A DNA stretch of 47,186 bases from JANXQE01 sp035651635 (lineage in GTDB: Bacteria > Verrucomicrobiota > Verrucomicrobiia > Limisphaerales > UBA8199): positions 1 to 47,186 of the forward strand of contig DASRFK010000309.1 of assembly GCA_035651635.1 (NCBI GenBank), given 5' to 3'. Position 1 is the first letter of the stretch; every line of letters starts with the position of its first letter. The notes beneath the pieces were generated by a model. It was not told the DNA's origin. It was given only the letters and a program-made list of their open reading frames with translations, and searched no databases. This document shows, in pieces, positions 32,196 to 41,539 of the stretch. A program made the translations under genes and the position numbers.

Positions 32196-32757
32196 GTGAG
32201 CGAAAAGGCGCTACACCAAGTTAAAAAAAACAACACCAACACCCACGTCTCCCACGTCTCAACTAAAACACAAACGCCACCCAAAGCCAAGTGCATCAAC
32301 CTGGGCATCGATGTTCATGCCGACAGCTATCGAGTGGTCCGCCAGATCGACCACGCCACCTCTCAACCAGCGCAGAAGTTCACCCCCAAGGATTTTTTGG
32401 TCTGGGCCAACAAGCAGCTCGAGCAAGCCGAGGAAGTGCACAGTTGCTACGAAGCCGGGCCGCTGGGCTACGGTTTGCATCGCGCTCTGCTCAAGCTGGG
32501 GATCCGCAACGTGGTCATCCGGCCGCAGAATTGGGATGAACTACACAAGGGTGTGAAGACCGACAAGACCGATGCGCTAGCGCTGACGCAGCGGTTGGAT
32601 CGTTACGGCAAGGCAATGTGAGGGCGCTGGCGGTCATACGCGTGCCCACCCCAGAACAGGAATTAGCTCGTAGTTAAAGGTCGTCAGCGCGAGCAACTGA
32701 TGTCCCACCGCCTGCGTTTGGAAGCCCAGGGAGGCAGCCTGCTACTCTTTAGTGGTG
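32196..32757 (+). pseudogene. Truncated, frameshifted IS110-family transposase
   Basis: The first part (GTG at 32196 to the stop near 32621) is the N-terminal DEDD domain of an IS110 transposase. It has LGIDVHADSYRVVR (first Asp), YEAGPLGYGLHRAL (Glu) and VKTDKTDALALTQRLDRYG (two Asp). After the stop the same protein continues in a second frame (GNVRALAVIRVPTPEQELARS), and then in a third (GRQREQLMSHRLRLEAQGGSLLLFSG) to about 32757. At least two frameshifts have therefore occurred. The C-terminal transposase_20 half with its conserved serine is absent, so the element is dead. It marks this region as an old insertion site. Confidence 0.85.
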
Positions 32758-33101
32758 TACGGGTGCGCGGTCGTTGGTAGCAGACGGAGGTCGTAGCGCA
32801 CAGCGTAGACCTCCGGTAACCGGCCCCAAATTCCATTGCACCCGCCAGCGGGTGCCAGAGTTTCCCGGATTTCGCACACAATCCCGCCATTTCGAAAACC
32901 ACGGGAACACCGATTTCCTTTTGTGATTTCGCGTCGAATGCATCCGGATAATTTAACTGACCCCCTGGTTCTGGCTTCTGAGCCTTTCGTGCACCGATCT
33001 CAGAGAATCGGAAGGGATTTCGGTGCACCCCTGATATATTTCACGCGAGCCCGGTCTTAAATGGACTTGATATGACGAAGGTCTCTCACGGCCCGGCTTG
33101 G
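32758..33101. other. Gap without a gene; contains a 9-bp inverted repeat
   Basis: GTGCACCGA at 32989-32997 is mirrored by TCGGTGCAC at 33020-33028, with 22 bp between. Without a T-run it is not a clear terminator; it could be an operator-like palindrome or an insertion-sequence relic. No open frame here shows a known family. Confidence 0.4.
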
Positions 33102-34644
33102 CTACTGAGTTACTCGGAAAAATCTTCGCGAGCTGGATTCACTTGTATGGTACCATTCGACCACCGCGCCGTTGTTCGTCACCGTCATAATTGAAACCCA
33201 GTTGGTCAGGTTGGTGGCAGTTTGGAGTTGAGCTGTTCCTCCAACCGGAACTGGCAACTGCCAAGTCTGACCCAAGAGGACGTTCGGTCCACTCGTTAAA
33301 CGCAAACGGACCAATAGGGGAATGACGGAACCTGCGGCAAAATTCGGGTATAAGAGCGGAACATTCGTCGACTGGTCAAAGGACCCCCATTGGAAGTTAA
33401 AAATCAAGGCCGAAGCATTGCCGGGGGAAGGTTCTCCCGAGGAAACTAGAGAACCTCGTTTGTGAAACGTGATCCGCACCGGTGGCGCAATGACGCCGGG
33501 TCCAAACTGGTTTGTGCCGCCATTAATGGGCGCGTTATTCACCCAGTTCGAAGTCCCCGTCCGCAGAACTGGAAGCGATTGATCGAAGATGTCCCATTAT
33601 CGCCAGCGAAAAACAGAAAGTCGGGTTGCTGTGTTACCCGTTCAACGGCCTGAGTTACGGCGGCATTGTTAAGGTAGTAAGTGTCAGAATAGTCGTTAGT
33701 AAACGCTAGAAAGTGTCCAGTCATCGGGTCGACTGGTTGCCTCACGAAGGTGAGCTTGTCGATGCCGGGCCTGGTTGCGGTGCGCACGATCCCGGTATTC
33801 GGACGGGCCGAATGAACATCTGGCAAGAGGCTTTCGACACACAGGTTGTTGGTGGCGAGTAAGAATTTGAGTCCTCCGGTATCGTCGTAGGTCAAGCCGG
33901 TGTAAATCAACCCAGCAGGCGGATAAATTGGGTCGATGGAAAAAAGTCTGCAACCGCATTGAATGAATTGTCTGTCGGATCGACAGGGAACGGAACAGTT
34001 CTGACGAGGGAAGGAACGCTTGATGTGCCGACCGTCCAATACTGAATAAAGGCCGCGTAAAGCACGTCGTTCACGTAATAGGAAGGGCGTAGAGTCATAG
34101 GATCAACATTTCGCTCCGCAACAGTTCCTGCCGGCCAAGGAGGACCTGCCGCAATTACATTCACGAAACCCTTGAGGCTGTCGTCCCACTGCCGAACTGA
34201 GCAAGTATATCGAGTCGGCTGAGCCAGCCCTAACTGCTCGATCAGGGCGGCGAGGGTGGCCGATTTGAGGTCCCAAAGCCCTTCTGCATTTGCCGTGTAG
34301 TTAAGTTGTTGCGAGTGGGTGGGATAATTCGTCAGCGTCAGGACAGACGCTGGCGGCAGATCATTAATGATCTGGATGGCCGCTTCCGCAGCCCAGACAC
34401 CGTTGGATCCGAAGTAATCCAGAAACGACTGGTCAAATCCATAAGTCACGATTGGCACGTTCCACCGGTAAGCCTCATCGATCTCCATCGGGCCGCCAAT
34501 GTCGCCAGAGTGGCGAAAGTCGTTCGTGACGTCCATCCAGTCGGCAAAAGGTCCGATCAGCGCGAACGCGTGCAGGCGGGGCGTGGCAACGGAAAAAGTA
34601 AGGACCAGAGCTGCCATAGCAGCTGTTGTCCGCCGTCCTTCCAT
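33102..34644 (-). pseudogene. Secreted Verrucomicrobia-type protein broken by two frameshifts
   Basis: Three consecutive frames make one protein of about 510 residues. Part 1 (34644 to ~33945) has a signal peptide and FADWMDVTNDFRHSGDIGG, then EAYRWNVPIVTYGFDQSFLDYFGS. At a run of six T (minus strand, about 33940-33945) the frame changes. Part 2 reads SIDPIYPPAGLIYTGLTYDD to FLFFAGDNGTSSI. Near 33570 it changes again, and part 3 reads VLRTGTSNWVNNAPINGG to the end, RRFFRVTQ. Each change is explained by one missing base. I recall the family as long secreted proteins of unknown function in this phylum. Either the gene has decayed or the assembly has two single-base errors; the first lies in a homopolymer. 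Confidence 0.82.
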
Positions 34645-34712
34645 TGCCGAAGGGTGGAGGGCATGCGACTAGAAATCCATCTTAAACCGGAGCCCTGTTC
34701 TGAAAAGCCGTG

Positions 34713-34746
34713 CCGGGGTCGGAACAACTTATCTGTTCTGACCCGG
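34713..34746. promoter_or_regulatory. Hairpin (about 13-bp inverted repeat, 7-nt loop) in the spacer 34645-35107
   Basis: CCGGGGTCGGAACA (34713-34726) pairs with TGTTCTGACCCGG (34734-34746) apart from one mismatch and one extra base. No T-run follows on either strand, so an operator or an RNA structure is as likely as a terminator. It lies between a leftward broken gene and a rightward membrane-protein gene. The rest of the 463-bp gap shows nothing recognisable. Confidence 0.45.
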
Positions 34747-35107
34747 CCAACTCCTGACGGTCCATAGGCCATCGAAGGATCAACCGCGCAGCATCTCTCA
34801 AAGCCAGGATTGTAGCATCCCCAACACTGTCGAAAACTAAGCCTTCAATCCCATCGAAGGTTTTTGATTCATTTTTGGAGGTTTTGTCGTATCGGGTTCG
34901 CAGAACACGGTATTTTAATCTTATTGGCAATTGGCCTCACTTGTTCAGAACTGCTCTGACGTATTGCTTGCGCTGCCGAACGCAACCCAAAGGCTCAAGC
35001 AGGGTAAACTGATTCACGCTTTGGATACTTTCCCCCGCCGTCCAGAACTTTTGGAAAGTTCTCCACTTGACACTATCTTGAGCGCTGTCACCTTTGCGGA
35101 TAACCTT

Positions 35108-35764
35108 ATGAAACTCGGCCTTTCCCGCCGTTTTCTTGGCGCGCCCGCCTGGCTCTGGGTCCTCCCACCTCTCTTTTTGATGGTGAGCGTCAAGCTTGTG
35201 GGACCTCCAGGTCCATTGCCGGAACCCACTGAGGTGGTCCGAATGTGGGAGGGAGGCTTGCTCGTCACAAAGACGAACAATTCGTTTCGTTTTGTGCCGT
35301 TCGGATTACGTCGAGGGATCAAGCCTCTCTGGTGGATTAATCGGGTGTTCGAACAGCGGACAACAGTTGAGTGGCCCATCGGCCCACTGGCGGCCAGCTT
35401 GCATCTTGGTTTCTACAAGCGCACGACGAAGTTCCACTATAGCCTCACGAGCCAACCCTTCATTGAAGGAGGAAGCACGCCCACTAACGAGACTTTAAGT
35501 GCGCGAGAGCTAGAAATTCTTCGCCCCGAATTGGTAACTGAACTGAACAGCCGATCCGGCAAAAACCGTTGGGGCGACCGCCTGGGCAAACTGCTGGATT
35601 CAGGTTCTGAGACGACCTCCTACATCTGCCGGCAGAATGCAATAATCCTGTTGAGTTGGCTCTCGACCCTCATTGCCGCATTCGCGCTTATGGTGGCCTG
35701 TGCTATTTGGCCATTCAAATCGCCGGGACGAGGAGCCTCCAGTAAAACTCCAGAGTATGGTTAA
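35108..35764 (+). CDS. Hypothetical membrane protein (218 aa)
   Basis: From the ATG at 35108 the product is 218 aa (a TTG at 34931 would lengthen it by 59 residues). It has an N-terminal span (about 13-30, PAWLWVLPPLFLMVSVKLV) and a C-terminal span (about 178-200, ILLSWLSTLIAAFALMVACAIW). Between them is a soluble, probably periplasmic, domain of about 145 residues with VVRMWEGGLLVTKTNNSFRFVPFGLRRG and FYKRTTKFHYSLTSQPF, beta-rich by eye. I recognise no family. It stands alone in an accessory region between a broken gene and a repeat-rich spacer, so it may be strain-specific. Confidence 0.6.
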   Translation: MKLGLSRRFLGAPAWLWVLPPLFLMVSVKLVGPPGPLPEPTEVVRMWEGGLLVTKTNNSFRFVPFGLRRGIKPLWWINRVFEQRTTVEWPIGPLAASLHLGFYKRTTKFHYSLTSQPFIEGGSTPTNETLSARELEILRPELVTELNSRSGKNRWGDRLGKLLDSGSETTSYICRQNAIILLSWLSTLIAAFALMVACAIWPFKSPGRGASSKTPEYG

Positions 35765-36689
35765 TTACACCTCTTCAGCCTAGTTGCTGTGGGCGCGCGC
35801 GCCCTTGACCGTGGTTCAGTTGGCGCGGGCCTGACCTCGCAGCTTTCTCAATAATGCCGCTCCAGCTAAGAAGACTGCGAATCAATCCGGACGTAGTACG
35901 CGTTCATGAAGGACGGGCAAACGCCTTTTCGCCGTCCTGAAGCCCGCGGAACTCGGCCCGCCGTGGAGAACATCCGGCATCCCGTTCCCAGCGTCATTTC
36001 AACCGCTTTCAAAGGATTTCAAATTAATTCAAAGCAATTCAAAGGAAAAAAGTGGCCCCTTACCTCTCCGGCGGCGATACCGATTCCCATGAAACCAACA
36101 ACGAACCGAGCCCGCCAAAAATCCACGGATTGCTGGCCCCAACGTGAACCTGCAACCTGCAACCCGGTTTCCGCGGTCCCGATTTGTCACGGGTTGACCC
36201 ACTTTTGTCACGTTTGTGGCACGGGTCGCCTTCAAAAATTCCTCGGTAATGCGGCTTGTCACGGGTGTCACGGGTCTAACCCCCTATATCCCCCGAAGCC
36301 CCGCCGCAGCCTTGGCGAAGGCGGGTCCGGTCCGTTCCCTCAACCTACAATTTGCAATCGCCACAAATTTGCAATTTGCAATCCACCGACGTCATAACTC
36401 TCAACTCTGAGAATCGGTGCCGTCAACGGAGACTCCTGCAACTCGTCCTCTGAGCGAGCTTTTCGGACTCCCATTTTTTGCGGAAGACTTAGCCTTTATT
36501 GTCCACTCGAAGGAGGGTGTGCGAAAATAGCCCGGTTTTACCGATGTTTTGTGCATACGCCGGAGCCGGTGCGAGCGGCCCGAAACCACTCGTTCGTTGA
36601 CAGGGGGGGCGGCTTTGTTAGAGTCCAATCCACATTGATTCCGAGGATTTATCCGCTGGAACCTGAATTCTTTAAACTTGAAATTGAAT
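35765..36689. other. 925-bp repeat-rich spacer upstream of ppdK
   Basis: No gene is supported here. It holds four TTCAAA boxes in exact 10-bp phase (36008-36043), AACCTGC repeats (36147-36165), and repeated GTCACGGGT boxes (36186-36194, 36258-36266 and 36267-36275, with the variant GGCACGGGT at 36218-36226). A 163-codon frame across it is built from these repeats. The region 36480-36689 should contain the ppdK promoter, but no confident -35/-10 pair was found. Confidence 0.5.
36008..36043. repeat. Four TTCAAA boxes with 10-bp spacing
   Basis: TTCAAA starts at 36008, 36018, 36028 and 36038, exactly one helical turn apart (GGAT, TTAA and GCAA between them). Phasing of this kind can place binding sites on one face of the helix, but replication slippage could also make it. 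Confidence 0.6.
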
Positions 36690-39527
36690 ATGCCAAAAGC
36701 AGCAAAATACGTTTACCTGTTTGGAAATAAGAAGGCCGACGGCGACGGCAGCATGAAGCCGTTGTTGGGCGGCAAAGGCGCCAATCTCGCCGAGATGAGC
36801 CGGATTGGTCTGCCTGTGCCACCCGGATTTACCATTACCACCGAGGTTTGTACTTATTATTACGATAACAAGCGTACCTACCCCAAAGATCTTCAACTTC
36901 AGGCCAAAGAGGGCATCGCCTTCATCGAGAAAATCATGGGCACCAAATTTGGCGATAAATCCGCCATGCCGCTGCTGGTGTCGGTGCGCTCCGGTGCCCG
37001 CGACTCGATGCCCGGCATGATGGACACCATTCTCAACCTCGGTTTGAATGACGAGACCGTCATTTCCCTGGTGAGCGCGACCAAAAACGAGCGCTTTGCC
37101 TGGGATTGTTATCGGCGCTTTATCCAGATGTACGGCGACGTCGTGATGGGCGTTCAGAAACGTCCGGGCGAAGATCATGAGCCGTTCGAAGTCGTCATTC
37201 ATGAACTGAAGCACGAGCGCCACGAGAACGACGTCGAAGATACCAAGCTCACCGTGGACGACCTGAAAGAACTGGTTAACCGGTTCAAAGCTCTCATCAA
37301 AGAGCGGACTGGCAGTGAGTTTCCGCAGGACCCCTGGAAACAGCTCTGGGGCGCAGCCGGCGCCGTATTTGGCTCCTGGATGAACGATCGCGCGATTGTT
37401 TATCGCCGCAAATACAATATTCCAACCGAGTGGGGAACTGCGGTCAACGTGCAGGCCATGGTCTATGGCAACACCGGCGACAGCTCCGGTTCCGGCGTCG
37501 CGTTCACGCGCAACCCCGCCAATGGTACGAAGGAGTTCTACGGCGAGTTCCTGATCAATGCTCAGGGCGAAGACGTTGTCGCCGGCGTCCGCACTCCCGA
37601 GCCCGTCGCGCAGCTCGCCAAGGAGATGCCCGCCGCCTACACCGAACTGGATAATATCCGCAAGACCCTGGAGTCCCATTTCAAAGATGTGCAGGACTTT
37701 GAGTTCACCATCCAGGACGGCAAGGTGTTCATGCTCCAAACCCGCAACGGCAAGCGCACGGCCCTGGCCGCGCTGAAGTTCTCGATGGACATGTACCAGG
37801 AAAAACTCATTGATTGGAAAACGGCCATCCGCCGCAACCCGGCCGATCAGCTCGACCAGTTACTGGCCCCCATCTTCGAGCCGAAAGCCGAGAAAGCCGC
37901 CAAAGTTATCGCCAAGGGACTACCCGCCGGTCCCGGTGCCGCCTCCGGCAAAATGTATTTGAATGCCGACCGCGCCGATGCGGCAGCGGCTCGAGGCGAG
38001 AAGGTTCTCCTCGTTCGTAACGAGACCACGCCGGAGGACCTCCGCGGCATGATCGCCTCCCAAGGTATTTTGACGGCTAAGGGCGGCGTCAGTTCGCACG
38101 CGGCATTGGTCGCTCGCCAAATGGGCAAAGTGTGCGTTTGCGGCGCCGGCGCGCTCCAGATTGACTACGCCACCAAGACTCTTGTGGCGGATGGTGTGAC
38201 CTATAACGAAGGCGATTTCCTCTCGATCAACGGAACTTTGGGCAATGTCTATGCCGGCCAGTTGCCGACCGCCGCCTCTGAGATCGTTCAAGTGCTCGTC
38301 GAGAAGTCCCTCGACGGCAAAAAGAGCGAGACCTACGGCATGTATGCTACCCTGATGAACTGGTGCTCGAAAGTCACCAAGCTCCAGGTCCGCACCAACG
38401 CCGACACCCCCGAACAGACCGAGAACGCCCTCGCATTCGGCGCTACGGGTATTGGCCTCACGCGCACTGAGCACATGTTCTTCGAGGGCAACCGCATCGA
38501 CGCTATGCGCGAGATGATCCTCGCCGATGGCGACGCTACGGCCGCGCCCGACCAGCGCGCCAAGCAGGCGATGGAAGCGCGTAAAAAGGCATTGGCGAAG
38601 CTCTTGCCTTATCAGAAATCCGACTTCGTCGGCATCTTCAAAGCCCTCAAAGGCTTCCCGGCCACCATTCGTTTCCTCGATCCTCCCCTGCACGAGTTCC
38701 TTCCTCACGAGGAACCCGCACAAAAAGACCTGGCCGCGAAGATGGGTGTGCCCGTCGAGAAGATCCAACAACGTGTCAAAGAACTCCACGAGTTCAACCC
38801 GATGCTCGGCTTTCGCGGTTGCCGCCTCGGCCTGGTGTATCCCGAAATCTCCGAGATGCAGGCTCGCGCGGTGTTCGAAGCCGCCGCCGAGGTTCAGAAG
38901 TCCGGCGTCAAAGTGAAGCCGGAAGTCATGATCCCTCTCGTGGGTTTCAAGAAGGAACTCGACCTCCAGGTCGAGGTGGTCCATCGCGTGGCCAAGGAAG
39001 TCATGGCGGAGCAGAAGGTCAAGCTCGACTACATGGTCGGGACCATGATCGAAATCCCGCGTGGAGCACTCACGGCTGACGAAATCGCTCATACCGCGCA
39101 ATTCTTCAGCTTCGGCACGAATGACCTGACCCAAACCTGCCTGGGCATGAGCCGCGACGATTCCGGTTCGTTCCTGCCGCCCTACCAGGAATTGGAAATT
39201 GTTCGGAAAAATCCGTTTGCTTCCATCGACCAGAACGGTGTCGGTCAATTGATGAAGATAGCCGTTGAGAAAGGCCGTAGTCACCGGCCGGACATCAAGC
39301 TCGGCATCTGCGGTGAGCACGGTGGCGACCCCGACAGTGTGAAGTTCTGTCACCGACTCGGCTTAACTTACGTCAGTTGCTCGCCCTTCCGCGTCCCGGT
39401 CGCTCGCCTGGCCGCCGCGCAAGCCGCCTTGGAAGAAGCCGCTCAAACCAAGACCGTGCCGGCCAAAGTCCGTTCCAATGGAGCGCCGAAAAAGGGCTCC
39501 ATGGGCAAAAGCCGTCTCAAGGCATAA
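36690..39527 (+). CDS. ppdK: Pyruvate, phosphate dikinase
   Basis: This 945-aa enzyme interconverts pyruvate, ATP and phosphate with PEP, AMP and diphosphate, linking glycolysis and gluconeogenesis. The ATG at 36690 gives MPKAAKYVYLFGNK; a TTG at 36678 is the alternative. The ATP-grasp part (about 20-360) has GGKGANLAEMSRIGLPVPPGF and SVRSGARDSMPGMMDT. The swivelling domain carries the phosphohistidine His470 in TAKGGVSSHAALVARQMG. The PEP-binding TIM barrel (about 540-900) has LGFRGCRLGLVYPEI, SFGTNDLTQTCLGMSRDD and the catalytic Cys874 in GICGEHGGDPDSV. All key residues are present. The ~35-residue C-terminal tail is Lys/Ala-rich (KKGSMGKSRLKA) and beyond the usual end. A strong terminator follows, so it is monocistronic. 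Confidence 0.97.
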   Translation: MPKAAKYVYLFGNKKADGDGSMKPLLGGKGANLAEMSRIGLPVPPGFTITTEVCTYYYDNKRTYPKDLQLQAKEGIAFIEKIMGTKFGDKSAMPLLVSVRSGARDSMPGMMDTILNLGLNDETVISLVSATKNERFAWDCYRRFIQMYGDVVMGVQKRPGEDHEPFEVVIHELKHERHENDVEDTKLTVDDLKELVNRFKALIKERTGSEFPQDPWKQLWGAAGAVFGSWMNDRAIVYRRKYNIPTEWGTAVNVQAMVYGNTGDSSGSGVAFTRNPANGTKEFYGEFLINAQGEDVVAGVRTPEPVAQLAKEMPAAYTELDNIRKTLESHFKDVQDFEFTIQDGKVFMLQTRNGKRTALAALKFSMDMYQEKLIDWKTAIRRNPADQLDQLLAPIFEPKAEKAAKVIAKGLPAGPGAASGKMYLNADRADAAAARGEKVLLVRNETTPEDLRGMIASQGILTAKGGVSSHAALVARQMGKVCVCGAGALQIDYATKTLVADGVTYNEGDFLSINGTLGNVYAGQLPTAASEIVQVLVEKSLDGKKSETYGMYATLMNWCSKVTKLQVRTNADTPEQTENALAFGATGIGLTRTEHMFFEGNRIDAMREMILADGDATAAPDQRAKQAMEARKKALAKLLPYQKSDFVGIFKALKGFPATIRFLDPPLHEFLPHEEPAQKDLAAKMGVPVEKIQQRVKELHEFNPMLGFRGCRLGLVYPEISEMQARAVFEAAAEVQKSGVKVKPEVMIPLVGFKKELDLQVEVVHRVAKEVMAEQKVKLDYMVGTMIEIPRGALTADEIAHTAQFFSFGTNDLTQTCLGMSRDDSGSFLPPYQELEIVRKNPFASIDQNGVGQLMKIAVEKGRSHRPDIKLGICGEHGGDPDSVKFCHRLGLTYVSCSPFRVPVARLAAAQAALEEAAQTKTVPAKVRSNGAPKKGSMGKSRLKA

Positions 39528-39548
39528 GCTCAAACAATTCTAAAACGA

Positions 39549-39580
39549 GCCGCCGGGCATCAGGCCCGGCGGCTTTTTTT
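39549..39580 (+). terminator. Rho-independent terminator of ppdK
   Basis: A perfect 10-bp GC stem (GCCGCCGGGC at 39549-39558, complement at 39564-39573) with the loop ATCAG is followed by seven T (39574-39580). It starts 22 nt after the ppdK stop. On the other strand the stem is followed by TCGTTTTA, so it may also stop the converging antiporter transcript. Confidence 0.95.
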
Positions 39581-39657
39581 GTAACGGCGACACCTGATTG
39601 CCCGCAAAATAATTGAGACGTTGAGCTTCCCCTTCACCGAAACTGACGAAGGGGCCA

Positions 39658-41190
39658 CTATACAATCAGAAATATCAGCGCAATCAGGAGAGTGGGAAAC
39701 AAAGCGCCCAGCAACAGACCGAGAGGCGCGACGCCGTCTGGAAAGAACTTTCCCAGGATTGCCTGGCCGGCCGGGTTGGGGGCATTGGCGATCACCGTTA
39801 ACCCGCCGCCGGTCACCGCCCCGGCCACGACCGCGTACTTTAATGAATCCGCAAGATTTGGCACCAGTGACGCCAGGTAAGTAATGGCGGCATTGTCATT
39901 GAACGCGGTCAGAATACCTGCCACCGCAAACAGGGGTACTTCAGTCAAACCACGCAACACGGGTCCAATCCACCAGCCTTGCAATCCGCCGTGTACGACC
40001 AGGCCGGCGAGAAAAAAACCGACCAACAGAGCCGGACGTAACTCCAACTCATACTGGTGCTGTTCGGTTGCCTGAAGAAATGCCAGGTAAAAGAGAAAAC
40101 CGCCAATGAACAGCGCGGGGTAGTGGCTCGTGACCACAGTCCACACCAGGAAGAAAATATGGATCGCAGTGACCCAGGCGGGCGGGCCGGAGTTGCTGAC
40201 TGAAGGCGCCGTCTGATTTTGGCCGTCGGGCTGTTGCTTGTCCAGAAGTCGCAATTCACGCATGAAATAAGCAAAATAGATCGCGTTGGCTGCCAATATT
40301 CCCAGCACGGCTTTCCATCCGAAGTGTTGAAGCATGTGAAATAGGCCCCAGCCCCACTTGGTTGCCACCATCAGCACCGGTGGGGCGGCAAAGTGTGTTA
40401 GTGTGCCACCAACCGAAATGTTGACGAACAGAAGGCCCAGAGTGGCATAGGCCAACTTACGACTGGGTTTGCAATGGTAAAACTTTTGCGCCAGCAGCAG
40501 GGCCGAGATCGTCATTGCGGCCGGTTCCGTGATCAGCGAGCCCAGCAATGGCCCGAGTGTCAGGATGGTAAACCACCACGCTCCGATCGAGTTGCCCCCC
40601 ACTGTTGCGCCCAGGCCCAGCAGTTGCTCCGTGATTTTTAACACCGGCCTGCTGGCCGCTATGGTCATGATAATCACCACGAACAAGGGTTCAGTGAAAT
40701 CGAGTCCCTGACCGATATAATCCCGAGCCACCGGCCAGCCTTTTTCGATCGTAAGCGCGATCAGCAAAGGAATGACCCAGATCCCAAACACCGCTTCGAT
40801 CTCCCCCAGAAAGTGGAACGCCTCGGCCCAAAAGCTTACTTGAGCTCGCCCGGCCTCGCCGGTGATTACGCGTCCCTGACTTGCGAGCGCCTGTTCATGC
40901 GCGTGCTTGAGCCGATGGGACAAACGCGTGAACTTTGGCGCCAGAAACGTATGCAGGATTGCCAGGAAAAAAATAATCGTAGCCACCAGGTTGAACGGTT
41001 CGGCGGCGACGCGTCCGCGGAAGGTCTCAAATAACGTGGCGCCGGCCGGGTCGTGGTAATCGCTCAGCAGAGGTGGAAATGTCGCTGCTCCCTCAGGAGT
41101 GGCCGCCACCGAGCTGAGGCAGGCTGCGCAACAAAGCAGCAACACCATCTTCCAATCACCGCGGTGGCGTATCCAATCCTTGTATCCCAT
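39658..41190 (-). CDS. Putative Na+/H+ antiporter (PF07399 type)
   Basis: This 510-aa polytopic membrane protein has an N-terminal signal-like segment (about 15-30) and about 11 further hydrophobic segments. Family blocks include EPFNLVATIIFFLAILHTFLAP, LDFTEPLFVVIIMTIAASRPVL, NSIGAWWFTILTLGPLLGSLITEPAAMT, GTLTHFAAPPVLMVA and the C-terminal FNDNAAITYLASLVPN and VIANAPNPAGQAIL. These repeated blocks with NDNA and NAPNP resemble ion-transporter-superfamily antiporters, and the whole matches what I know of the putative Na+/H+ antiporter family PF07399. The transported ion has not been shown here. GAGG is present just upstream of the ATG at 41190. It is divergent from the deacetylase gene and convergent with ppdK. 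Confidence 0.87.
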   Translation of the reverse strand: MGYKDWIRHRGDWKMVLLLCCAACLSSVAATPEGAATFPPLLSDYHDPAGATLFETFRGRVAAEPFNLVATIIFFLAILHTFLAPKFTRLSHRLKHAHEQALASQGRVITGEAGRAQVSFWAEAFHFLGEIEAVFGIWVIPLLIALTIEKGWPVARDYIGQGLDFTEPLFVVIIMTIAASRPVLKITEQLLGLGATVGGNSIGAWWFTILTLGPLLGSLITEPAAMTISALLLAQKFYHCKPSRKLAYATLGLLFVNISVGGTLTHFAAPPVLMVATKWGWGLFHMLQHFGWKAVLGILAANAIYFAYFMRELRLLDKQQPDGQNQTAPSVSNSGPPAWVTAIHIFFLVWTVVTSHYPALFIGGFLFYLAFLQATEQHQYELELRPALLVGFFLAGLVVHGGLQGWWIGPVLRGLTEVPLFAVAGILTAFNDNAAITYLASLVPNLADSLKYAVVAGAVTGGGLTVIANAPNPAGQAILGKFFPDGVAPLGLLLGALFPTLLIALIFLIV

Positions 41191-41539
41191 GCTTCCGCCT
41201 CTGCGCAGGTCAGCGCAGGTCCTCGTGGATTATCGAACAAGAGCCATTGCTGTCGGGTCGAGATCGCGGCGCCAAACTCATTGTAACCGCATCATGTCCT
41301 TGTACTGCCCGAGGCACAATACAAATGACCGTATCTTTCCGCATCCGATTCATTATGGGAAGTACGTCACAGTCTGGAGAAAACAAGAAGATCAGTCTTG
41401 GAAGTTTGTCGCTCATCTGCGGTCGCCCCGAATCTGCGGGATTCTCATTCGGTCATCTGTGCCGGAATGCCCGCGCCGTGCCGCGAGAAGCTTGAGCGAA
41501 AAGCTTGAGCCTTTCCGAGGTTCGGCTTAACAATCACTC
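41191..41539. other. Divergent promoter region, no gene
   Basis: This 349-bp region separates the leftward antiporter from the rightward deacetylase, so it must hold promoters for both. AT-richer patches near 41320-41360 are candidates. I could not assign -35/-10 pairs or a repeat. Confidence 0.35.

Noticed and set aside
34696..34746. LexA-type SOS box (TGTTC, four bases, GAACA)
   Set aside because: The half-sites are in the opposite order and with the wrong spacing (GAACA, seven bases, TGTTC).
35906..36397. 163-codon plus-strand frame
   Set aside because: It is composed of simple repeats and has no protein-like composition.
37920..39353. 477-codon open frame on the minus strand
   Set aside because: It is antisense to ppdK, whose catalytic residues are all in the plus frame. 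The minus translation has no family features and arises from codon bias.
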